Source: an uncultured Bacilli bacterium
GTDB taxonomy: Bacteria; Bacillota_I; Bacilli_A; RF39; UBA660
Reading direction: 5' to 3'
Assembly (NCBI GenBank): GCA_947628965.1
Contig: CANRBV010000007.1
Coordinates: 1-44,480 of the forward strand
Length of the DNA stretch: 44,480 nt
Position 1 is the stretch's first letter. Each line of letters begins with the position of its first letter. The notes below the pieces were generated by a model. That model worked only from the letters and a program-made list of their open reading frames with translations. It ran no database searches and was not told where the DNA came from. The translations under genes and the position numbers were made by a program. Positions 1-7,140 of this stretch are shown piece after piece.

Positions 1-63
1 ATAAAATAAATTTTGTTCAAGTTTTCATAACTATGTGTGCCTTGAACAAAGTGAAAGGAATGT

Positions 64-564
64 GTGGTTCTTATGAAAAAAATGGAAGCACAACAATTAG
101 CAATTGAAAAATCAAAAGTAATTATTGAATATATATTTCAAATTCTTTCTGATTCTGAAAAAGTGAATGCTACTATGGAATTTTCTAATGACAAGGTTGA
201 GAATCAAAATATGGTCATTTTAGATATAAATGTTCCTAAAAGAAATTTTAAACGTAGTCTAAATTTAGGAATTACAAGTGACCACGAAAATGTATTATTT
301 GCACAATTATTTGATGATTTATTAGAAACCTTTTTACCACATGAAACTATGGGAATAACAAAGTATTATTCTATAAAATCAATGCATCCAAGCTTTACAG
401 GAATAGATGCAACAAATACATTAGGAAGTAGAATTACCATCAATTTTAATTCTAGTGGTACTGAATTTATGCATTTAGTAGAAAATTATCAAGCAAAATA
501 TAATGCATTTGTAGAAAACATGAATAATAATACTTTTGAATCAAATGAAGGTTTAAAAAAATAG
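64..564 (+). CDS. hypothetical protein (166 aa)
   Basis: ORF with RBS-like gaaagga upstream; GTG at 64 or ATG at 73; followed by a terminator hairpin. Confidence 0.7.
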   Translation: MVLMKKMEAQQLAIEKSKVIIEYIFQILSDSEKVNATMEFSNDKVENQNMVILDINVPKRNFKRSLNLGITSDHENVLFAQLFDDLLETFLPHETMGITKYYSIKSMHPSFTGIDATNTLGSRITINFNSSGTEFMHLVENYQAKYNAFVENMNNNTFESNEGLKK

Positions 565-589
565 TAATAACAAAGGAAGTTTTTGTTAC

Positions 590-637
590 AAAAAATTCTA
601 TTGGATAAACTATAGTTTTTTGATAGAATTTTTTTTA
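590..637 (+). terminator. Rho-independent terminator after the 64..564 CDS
   Basis: AAAAAATTCTAT ... ATAGAATTTTTTTT inverted repeat with T-run. Confidence 0.65.
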
Positions 638-692
638 TTTTCTTTTAACATATTAAAAGAATTTTTTCATATTGTTTTATAAGGGTGATACT

Positions 693-1445
693 ATGGAAAT
701 AATCGGTCCACTACTTATTTCTACCATTGCTGGGCTATCTACGGTTTTGGGCTCTTTGGTCATCTTTTTTAAAATAAAAGAACAAAATATTACCAAATTT
801 ATTACATTTTGTTTAAGTTTTTCAATTGCCATTATGATTGGCATTAGTATCTCAGAACTCATACCTGAATCTTTATTTCAATTAATAAACGGTGGAGTAG
901 GGAAAGGACTATTTATAAGTATTATTTCTTTACTTATTGGTATTTTCCTTATTAAAGTCGTTATTGTTTTTATTGACAAACAAAAAAAGAATACGACCAG
1001 TTTGTATAAGTTAGGAATTCTTAGTATGATTGCCTTAATGCTTCATAACTTTCCTGAAGGAATTGCAACATTTCTAAGTGCTTATCAAGATATGGATTTA
1101 GGTCTTAAATTAGGAATTGCCATTATGCTTCATAATATCCCCGAAGGAATTAGTATTGCGGTGCCCATATTTTATGCAACACAAAGCAAAAAAAAGGCTA
1201 TTCAAAAAGCATTTATTTCTGGACTTGCAGAACCACTTGGAGCTATTTTAGCCTTTCTTCTATTTAAAAAATTTATTACCGATACTTTTATTAGTATTAT
1301 TCTTTTATTAGTGGCAGGAATTATGATTACGATTTCTATTGAAGAAATTTATCCAGAAATTAAAAAATATAAAGAAAACAAGTGGTTTTATATAGGAATA
1401 TTTATAGGTATTGTCTTATTACTAATCAATCATTTTTGTTTTTAG
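693..1445 (+). CDS. ZIP family divalent metal (zinc) transporter
   Basis: Multi-TM protein with HNFPEG and HNIPEG motifs typical of ZIP/ZupT; likely start MEIIGP. Confidence 0.85.
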   Translation: MEIIGPLLISTIAGLSTVLGSLVIFFKIKEQNITKFITFCLSFSIAIMIGISISELIPESLFQLINGGVGKGLFISIISLLIGIFLIKVVIVFIDKQKKNTTSLYKLGILSMIALMLHNFPEGIATFLSAYQDMDLGLKLGIAIMLHNIPEGISIAVPIFYATQSKKKAIQKAFISGLAEPLGAILAFLLFKKFITDTFISIILLLVAGIMITISIEEIYPEIKKYKENKWFYIGIFIGIVLLLINHFCF

Positions 1446-1456
1446 GAGGGATTTTT

Positions 1457-2083
1457 TTGAAAAGAGTAGGGGTAGTCTTAAGAGAGTATAAAAGTAGTAG
1501 TAATAAAAATTTACTTGCAATACGTAATGATGTATTAACTTATCTTCGTAAGTATGATATAGAAATAATTTGTATTCCAGTAGCATTTAATCAAAATCAA
1601 GATATGGAATTTAAACGTATTTTAAGCCTTATTAATACTTGTGATGGTATTCTTTTACCTGGAGGAACAAAAGTCCACGAAATTGATCTTAAAATAGCCA
1701 AATATTTATATGAACAAGATATTCCGACATTTGGTATTTGTTTAGGAATGCAAATTCTTTCTTTAGCATTTCAGGGAACCATAAAGCCAATTGGAAATAA
1801 AACACATCAAAGTGATGAAAGTTACGTTCATAAAATAGAAATAAAGAAAAATAGTAGATTATATGAAATTTTAAAAACATCAAGTTTGATCGTTAATAGT
1901 AGACATGATGAACATATTACTACTACGAATTTGGATATCGTTGCAACTGCAAGTGATAAAATTATCGAAGCTGTAGAAGATAAAAATAAAAAATTTTTTA
2001 TTGGTGTCGAATGGCATCCAGAGAGTTTAGAAGAGGATAGCAACTCAAAGAAACTTTTTGATGCTTTTATAGATTCTCTTTAA
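1457..2083 (+). CDS. Class I glutamine amidotransferase-like / gamma-glutamyl-GABA hydrolase (peptidase C26)
   Basis: FGICLGMQ nucleophile motif, GVEWHPES; TTG start at 1457 after AGGAGG. Confidence 0.85.
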   Translation: MKRVGVVLREYKSSSNKNLLAIRNDVLTYLRKYDIEIICIPVAFNQNQDMEFKRILSLINTCDGILLPGGTKVHEIDLKIAKYLYEQDIPTFGICLGMQILSLAFQGTIKPIGNKTHQSDESYVHKIEIKKNSRLYEILKTSSLIVNSRHDEHITTTNLDIVATASDKIIEAVEDKNKKFFIGVEWHPESLEEDSNSKKLFDAFIDSL

Positions 2084-2109
2084 GTATTTTTTTTTATTCT
2101 GCATTTTAA

Positions 2110-2137
2110 AGTTAACATAATATATAGTTATTTAAAT
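2110..2137 (-). repeat. Left dif-like Xer site (att): XerD-like arm + TATATA centre, degenerate XerC-side arm
   Basis: AGTTAACATAA TATATA GTTATTTAAAT; left half identical to the right site. Confidence 0.7.
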
Positions 2138-2203
2138 CTCTAATTAAATAATAAGTATGCAACAATTAAAAGTAGAATTATAGAAAATATTACTTCTTTA
2201 ATT

Positions 2204-2440
2204 CTATTTTTTGTTTTCATTTTCATTTTCCTTTTCTATAAAAAGTATTTCAATATTATTTAATTTGCATATTTCTTGTAAATCTATAAATTTAAAATTA
2301 TTTCTTCCACTTTCATTTGATTTTGACCAATCTACACTTTTATTTAAATCGTGTGCTATTTCTTGGTGTGTTTTATTTGAGGCTTGTCTTATAAATTTGT
2401 AAATATCTTTTGGTTTATATTCGGTTCCTTTAATATACAT
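2204..2440 (-). CDS. Phage repressor-like HTH protein (78 aa)
   Basis: Small divergent ORF at the prophage edge, N-terminal segment compatible with HTH (IRQASNKTHQEIAHDLNKSVDWSK), facing the operator region. Confidence 0.6.
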   Translation of the reverse strand: MYIKGTEYKPKDIYKFIRQASNKTHQEIAHDLNKSVDWSKSNESGRNNFKFIDLQEICKLNNIEILFIEKENENENKK

Positions 2441-2476
2441 ATTTTTTCACCTATTTATAGAATAATCTACAAAGTT

Positions 2477-2556
2477 GTTATATTTTTAAAATGTGTATTG
2501 ACAATACACGTTTATTTTGTTATATTTTAATTATGAAGTGTATTTACCATACACTT
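2477..2556. promoter_or_regulatory. Divergent promoter/operator region of the prophage
   Basis: Perfect operator GTGTATTG-A-CAATACAC 2493-2509; second operator GTGTAT-N5-ATACAC 2538-2554; + promoter TTGACA (2498-2503)/17 bp/TATATT (2521-2526); - promoter TTGTCA (2499-2504)/16 bp/TATAAC (2477-2482). Confidence 0.72.
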
Positions 2557-2573
2557 ATTAGAAAGGAATATTT

Positions 2574-2909
2574 ATGCAAAAAGAATTAAGTGTAACAATT
2601 TTAAATGTGTTACGATATGAGGAAAAAAATAGAACAACAGGAGAAAAAACGGGAAAGGAAAAAATAAGAATAGGCTATGTTTTATTAGGTAAGGACGCAA
2701 TGCAAGAGAGTGCAAAGTTTAAAGGACTAGCCGAAATGTCATACTTCCTAGACTATAGTGATGAAGTATGGAACAAGTTATCTACAAAGGTAATATCACA
2801 ACCTGTTGAATTCGTTTTTGAAAATGTACAAAGTGTACGCGATCCATTGAGAACATATCTTAGACTAAAAATGATTAATTGTAAAGATGGAACTATCAGT
2901 TTGGTATAA
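2574..2909 (+). CDS. Putative phage single-stranded DNA-binding (pV-like) protein
   Basis: First ORF of the rightward operon, small (111 aa) non-membrane protein in the expected position; RBS gaaagga. Confidence 0.45.
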   Translation: MQKELSVTILNVLRYEEKNRTTGEKTGKEKIRIGYVLLGKDAMQESAKFKGLAEMSYFLDYSDEVWNKLSTKVISQPVEFVFENVQSVRDPLRTYLRLKMINCKDGTISLV

Positions 2910-3150
2910 TCTAAATCATCATAGTTTTAAGACTGATTATAAACAAAGATATTGCTCTCATGAAGTAGGGGAGATTAACAAATTCAATCATTTGTTAATT
3001 CAAAACCTAAATTTAGACCCACCGAAGCCAAGATTAAGAGAGAAAACGGCTGATAAATTAGAAAATTTAGCTCATACATTAAGATATGGTAAACGTAAAA
3101 AAACATATACTTATGAACGTTCTAGTTATCCTTGGTGGTATAGGAGATAG
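2887..3150 (+). CDS. Hypothetical basic phage protein (87 aa)
   Basis: Overlaps the previous ORF by 23 bp, same operon; no recognised family. Confidence 0.5.
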   Translation: MELSVWYNLNHHSFKTDYKQRYCSHEVGEINKFNHLLIQNLNLDPPKPRLREKTADKLENLAHTLRYGKRKKTYTYERSSYPWWYRR

Positions 3151-3193
3151 TTCTATAAGGTGTAAGCCTTTTAGATAGATTGGAGTTGTATAA

Positions 3194-3385
3194 ATGGAAG
3201 GAGTTGCAAAAACTGGTATGGAAGGTATCGTTTCACAATTAACTACTGGCGTTACTGCTGACGGTCTTTTTGGTACTGTATCTCAAATTTTCCCATTCAT
3301 TATTATAATGATTGGATTTGCATTTGGTTATAGAGTGCTACGTAAAGTCGTTAAAGGCGCTAGTAAGGGAAAAGCCACTGCGTAG
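3194..3385 (+). CDS. Major coat protein, inovirus-like (63 aa)
   Basis: Short polar N-terminus, one TM segment (FPFIIIMIGFAFGYRVL), basic C-terminus; followed directly by a terminator. Confidence 0.78.
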   Translation: MEGVAKTGMEGIVSQLTTGVTADGLFGTVSQIFPFIIIMIGFAFGYRVLRKVVKGASKGKATA

Positions 3386-3397
3386 TGGTTTTTTTTT
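3370..3397 (+). terminator. Rho-independent terminator after the coat gene
   Basis: AAAAGCCACT-GCGT-AGTGGTTTTTTTTT; the stop codon TAG (3383-3385) lies inside the hairpin. Confidence 0.82.
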
Positions 3398-3411
3398 AGA
3401 TAGAAAGGAAA

Positions 3412-3531
3412 ATGTTTATGTTTGAAGTTGCTTTACAATTTTTAGAACAATTAACTACATTAATAGTACCTATGATTTCACTTTATATATTATTTGATTT
3501 TGTTGGTATGTTAATTTTTGATAGGAGGTAA
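3412..3531 (+). CDS. Small TM protein (39 aa), candidate minor coat protein
   Basis: MFMFEVALQFLEQLTTLIVPMISLYILFDFVGMLIFDRR*; RBS gaaagga upstream; below the ORF-track length cutoff; its 3' end carries AGGAGG serving the next gene. Confidence 0.65.
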   Translation: MFMFEVALQFLEQLTTLIVPMISLYILFDFVGMLIFDRR

Positions 3532-3534
3532 TTT

Positions 3535-3879
3535 ATGATTTATGTACCTGATTTATCCTATGCCTGTTATGTGGTACAAGATAGCGACACCATACGGGCT
3601 TATAAAGTCAAACCCTACAATCCAGGGTATAACAATAATATTAATATTGACTATCGCGATTATTACATTAAATCAAACTACGTTTATAAGGACGGCACGC
3701 AACAATTTGGCTCTTATACGCAATTGCCTATTTGTCTTTCTACTGATTATCTTACTGATAGTTTTTATTACAGGAACGATTTCGATAGTATTTTAATTAT
3801 TTTTTTGATTATGAGTATTTTCTGTTTTTATTTACCGATTAAGATTTTTAGTAAATTGTTTAAAAGAGGTGGGCTATGA
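3535..3879 (+). CDS. Inovirus structural/membrane-associated protein with C-terminal TM (114 aa)
   Basis: AGGAGG RBS; polar Tyr/Asn/Asp-rich domain then TM; ATGA overlap with the next gene. Confidence 0.65.
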   Translation: MIYVPDLSYACYVVQDSDTIRAYKVKPYNPGYNNNINIDYRDYYIKSNYVYKDGTQQFGSYTQLPICLSTDYLTDSFYYRNDFDSILIIFLIMSIFCFYLPIKIFSKLFKRGGL

Positions 3880-4883
3880 AAAAATTTGGATTTTTTTTAA
3901 TTTCTATATTTTTATTTTTGGATCATGTTTCAGCAGTTAGTATTAATCAATATAGATATACTTTTAATTCCGATTACGCTGTTGATTGTGTTGGCACTGA
4001 TTGTCATCAAACAATTGTAAATAGTGTTGATCTCTTTGGTCGATCTTATTTTTCTTCTAGTATTTATGGTAATTTTGGTCAAGGTAATTTTCATACTTTT
4101 TATCTTTATGATTTTTCTTTACCTTCTAATGTCCAAGACTATAAATCTTTAACTTTTACAATTGGTACAACTTATGGTGTTGCTAATAGTTTAAGCCTGT
4201 ATAATATGGGTATTGAATGTTTTTCTTTTAATTCTTATACCTCTAATACTAATACAAATGGTATTAACTGGACAACTTTTTATTGTCCTATTGAGGGTAC
4301 TAATTATTCAAATAATATTACGACTGTTATTTTGAATTTAAGTGGAGATTTTAGATTGAATTCAAATGGTGCTACTCCTGCTACTCCTTTTATATATTTT
4401 TCAGATTATGTTACTTATTATCCTAAAGATATGACTGAGTCTACTATTTCAGGAGCTATACAACAACAAACGGAAGAGTTAAAGAAGCAACAAGAAGAAA
4501 CAAATAAACAACTTGGAGATCTAAACGATAATTTAACGAATAGCGACACAAATGAGGCAAGTAGTAGTGCAAATGAGTTTTTTAATGGCTTTGAAAGTGA
4601 TGATTTTGGACTTTCAAGCATTATAATTGCTCCTTTAAACTTAATAAAAAGTATAACGTCGTCTACATGTACACCTATTGGTTTTAAAGCACCATTTGTT
4701 GATCAACAGGTTACTTTGCCGTGTATGGGAGATATTTATAAAAAGTATTTTGGATCTTTTTTAACTCTTTATCAAACAATAACTTTCGGAATTATCGCTT
4801 ACTGGGTGTCTGTTAATATTTTCTTTATGGTAAAAGGTTTTAAAGATCCTGACAGTGATAGAATAGAGGTGCTTGATTTGTGA
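3876..4883 (+). CDS. Adsorption (pIII-like) minor coat protein
   Basis: N-terminal signal peptide, long extracellular Ser/Thr/Asn/Tyr-rich region, coiled coil QQQTEELKKQQEETNKQLGDLNDNL, C-terminal TM; position before pVI-like and Zot genes. Confidence 0.65.
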   Translation: MKKFGFFLISIFLFLDHVSAVSINQYRYTFNSDYAVDCVGTDCHQTIVNSVDLFGRSYFSSSIYGNFGQGNFHTFYLYDFSLPSNVQDYKSLTFTIGTTYGVANSLSLYNMGIECFSFNSYTSNTNTNGINWTTFYCPIEGTNYSNNITTVILNLSGDFRLNSNGATPATPFIYFSDYVTYYPKDMTESTISGAIQQQTEELKKQQEETNKQLGDLNDNLTNSDTNEASSSANEFFNGFESDDFGLSSIIIAPLNLIKSITSSTCTPIGFKAPFVDQQVTLPCMGDIYKKYFGSFLTLYQTITFGIIAYWVSVNIFFMVKGFKDPDSDRIEVLDL

Positions 4884-5179
4884 TAAATGCTTTGCTTAAA
4901 GGCATAATGTCTTTAATAATTGGTTTAGTATCAACTTTATTAAAACCAATAGATTTATTAATATTGCAATTTTTACCTGATTTATCAAATGGACTAACTG
5001 CAATTGGAAATATGTTAAATTTTGCTAGCCAATACATAGGCTTTGCGGTTTCTTTAACAGGTCTATCAAATGAAACTTTATCTTTAATTGTATTGTATTT
5101 TACGTTTAAATTAACTGTGCCTCTAATGATTAGTACAATTAAAACTGCTATAAAATGGTACGATAAGTTGAAACCATAG
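4880..5179 (+). CDS. pVI-like minor coat/membrane protein (99 aa)
   Basis: GTG start overlapping upstream stop; hydrophobic multi-TM protein directly upstream of the Zot-like gene. Confidence 0.6.
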   Translation: MINALLKGIMSLIIGLVSTLLKPIDLLILQFLPDLSNGLTAIGNMLNFASQYIGFAVSLTGLSNETLSLIVLYFTFKLTVPLMISTIKTAIKWYDKLKP

Positions 5180-5213
5180 TTGTTGTGTCCGCATATCGCG
5201 GACAACAACTATG
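5175..5213. other. Strong hairpin between pVI-like and Zot-like genes
   Basis: CATAGTTGTTG(TG)TCCGC-ATATC-GCGGACAACAACTATG; 16 pairs with a 2-nt bulge; no T-tract. Confidence 0.75.
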
Positions 5214-5231
5214 TAAATAGAAAGGATTATT

Positions 5232-5879
5232 ATGTTTAAAATATTAATTATTATTTTTATTATTGCTATTGTTTATTCAATGCGAAATGTAAGGATTAAA
5301 TGGAAAACTTTTTTTAGAAAAGGATTTAGACCAAACAGAGGTCAATTTGGTGTTTATTGTTATTGTGGGAAACAGGGAAGCGGTAAAACGTATTCAGTAG
5401 TAGAGTTTTTACGTTCTCATAAGAATATGAAGATATTTTGTAATGTTCAAAGTATTAAAGGTATTGATTATACATATTTCAGTGGTTTTGATAACTTACT
5501 TAAATTACAAAATGAACATGATTGTATTATATTTTATGACGAGATTTTTACTGCTTTGACTAAGTCAAGCAAGATTAATGCTGATGTTTTGAGTTTTCTA
5601 TCTCAAATGAGAAAAAGAAGAATAATTTTTTTAACGACAGCGCAAGAGTGGTTAGAAATTAATATAACGCTTAGAAGATATTGTAGATATCAAATTGATT
5701 GTTCAATGAGGACTATTTTTTGTGGGTGGTTAATTAAAAAAATGTATGATGCTGAGCAAATGAAGTGGAGTAATGACGAAAATGAGTATGTCGCTCCATT
5801 AGTAGAAACAACGATATCAAAATGTAATTTAGTTGTTGCAAATAGTTATGATACATTTGAACAAATACAAACGAAATAA
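5232..5879 (+). CDS. Zot/pI-like filamentous phage assembly ATPase
   Basis: Walker A GKQGSGKT, Walker B IIFYDEIF, N-terminal TM segment. Confidence 0.85.
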   Translation: MFKILIIIFIIAIVYSMRNVRIKWKTFFRKGFRPNRGQFGVYCYCGKQGSGKTYSVVEFLRSHKNMKIFCNVQSIKGIDYTYFSGFDNLLKLQNEHDCIIFYDEIFTALTKSSKINADVLSFLSQMRKRRIIFLTTAQEWLEINITLRRYCRYQIDCSMRTIFCGWLIKKMYDAEQMKWSNDENEYVAPLVETTISKCNLVVANSYDTFEQIQTK

Positions 5880-5883
5880 TAAA

Positions 5884-5933
5884 ACTCGTTGAAACTGCTA
5901 TAATTTTGGAAAAATTGTAGAGTTTTGACGAGT
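5884..5933. other. Long imperfect hairpin in the zot-rep intergenic region
   Basis: ACTCGTTGAAACTGCTATAATTTT-ggaa-AAATTGTAGAGTTTTGACGAGT. Confidence 0.6.
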
Positions 5934-5962
5934 ACAAATGCGTAGCATTTTTAAAAAATTAA

Positions 5963-6023
5963 AGTAGAGTAGAGTAGTTATTTTAAACAAATAACATTAT
6001 TACTACGACTATAATGTTATTTG
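5963..6023 (+). other. Candidate double-strand origin (pMV158-type) with nick site
   Basis: Three tandem AGTAG units (5963-5977), then perfect hairpin CAAATAACATTAT(5988-6000)-TACTACGACT-ATAATGTTATTTG(6011-6023); loop contains TACTACG^AC (predicted nick 6007/6008). Confidence 0.82.
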
Positions 6024-6057
6024 TGTTTTTTGTTCCAAAATAGAAAAGAGGTTTTTT

Positions 6058-6633
6058 ATGAAGAAAAATGACACATCTAGTGAAGAGGTAGAAGAGAAGA
6101 AATATAGGCATTTCATGATGCTATTGTATCCTGAATGGAATAATTTTGATAACATTTTAAATGATATAAAAGGAAATTTTAAGAAATATGCTTACATTAA
6201 GCATATGCCTGAAAAGGATGAGAAGAAAGAACACTTCCATCTTATATTGTCTTTAGATAACCCTAGGAGCATTAACGGACTTTCTAAACGTTTAGGTGTA
6301 CCAAAAAATTTAGTTCGAAATATAAAAGCATTAAGAGGCTCTTGTAGGTATTTAATTCATAAAGATAACGAAGATAAGTACCAATACAATTTAGACCAGG
6401 TAATCGTTTCAAACGCTTTTAAATCTACTTACTTTAAATCATTTGATGATTTATTAAGTGATGAGGAGATTTTAGACAACATTTATGGTTTTATAGATGA
6501 TCATAAAGAATTAAATGCTATTAAACTTGAAATAGAGTTAACTAGATATGTATGCAATAATGCTTTTGATAGAATATTTAAGCGATATTATAACACTATT
6601 ATTAAATACATATCATACATTTCTAAATCTTAA
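6058..6633 (+). CDS. Rolling-circle replication initiator, Rep_2/pMV158 RepB-like HUH endonuclease
   Basis: HFH motif (EHFHLILSL), CRYLIHKDNEDKYQYN motif typical of the family; adjacent to the candidate nick hairpin; stop codon abuts the right att site. Confidence 0.85.
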   Translation: MKKNDTSSEEVEEKKYRHFMMLLYPEWNNFDNILNDIKGNFKKYAYIKHMPEKDEKKEHFHLILSLDNPRSINGLSKRLGVPKNLVRNIKALRGSCRYLIHKDNEDKYQYNLDQVIVSNAFKSTYFKSFDDLLSDEEILDNIYGFIDDHKELNAIKLEIELTRYVCNNAFDRIFKRYYNTIIKYISYISKS

Positions 6634-6661
6634 AGTTAACATAATATATATTATATGAAAT
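6634..6661 (-). repeat. Right dif-like Xer site
   Basis: Minus strand ATTTCATATAATATATATTATGTTAACT; 24/28 matches to B. subtilis dif ACTTCCTAGAATATATATTATGTAAACT (recalled). Confidence 0.75.
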
Positions 6662-7103
6662 ATTTTAAATATTAAATTAATAACTCTAAAACAACTAAAA
6701 ACTTATTATTATATATTGTTTTATTTAAAATAATTATATAATAAATTAATAAATAATAAATTACTTACAAAATAAATTTTTAATTTATTCTAATTTAGTT
6801 ATATTTCATTTCCTATTTCTTTTTAATCATTTAAAATCAAATGAGATGATGAATTACCCATTTAAAATTATTTCATCGTCTCTGAGAAGCAATTTATAAA
6901 TTCTATTACCCTACTTTTTTATATAAAAAGAGGGGAGTTGAACATTCAAAAAAAGGTATTTTTATATCTTAATACAATACATAAGATCATATAAGATGTT
7001 ATTATTTTTTATAAATTCCATATAAATTAATTAATACCTATATTAAATTGAAATTGAAAGGAACAATATATAATTATTGGCCATGTCCCCCATCTTTTAA
7101 AAT

Positions 7104-7131
7104 AAAAAGAGAAGAGTAACTCCCCTTCTCT
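7104..7131 (-). terminator. Terminator of the 7141..7917 gene
   Basis: Minus strand AGAGAAG-N10-CTTCTCTTTTTATT. Confidence 0.7.
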
Positions 7132-7140
7132 ATTATAAAA

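Larger units (their letters stand above)
2110..6661 (+). mobile_element. Inovirus-like (filamentous phage) prophage integrated between dif-like sites
   Basis: Gene order repressor / small SSB-like protein / coat / small TM proteins / adsorption-like / pVI-like / Zot ATPase / HUH Rep; flanking 21-bp direct repeat TTAAAGTTAACATAATATATA at 2106-2126 and 6630-6650; no integrase. Confidence 0.88.

Noticed and set aside
2106-2126. tRNA-type att site for a tyrosine/serine integrase
   Set aside because: No tRNA gene adjacent and no integrase in the element; the sequence matches a dif-like Xer site instead
3542-3796. Nested 84-aa ORF as the primary gene product
   Set aside because: The 3535 frame has AGGAGG at proper spacing, polar ectodomain + TM layout and ATGA coupling to the next gene; kept only as a low-interest overprinting note
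4840-5208. 122-aa minus-strand ORF antisense to the pVI-like gene
   Set aside because: Overlaps a well-supported + strand phage gene chain, no RBS or recognisable family
5734-5937. 67-aa minus ORF over the zot 3' end and hairpin region
   Set aside because: Antisense to the Zot gene; sequence is the complement of coding and structured DNA
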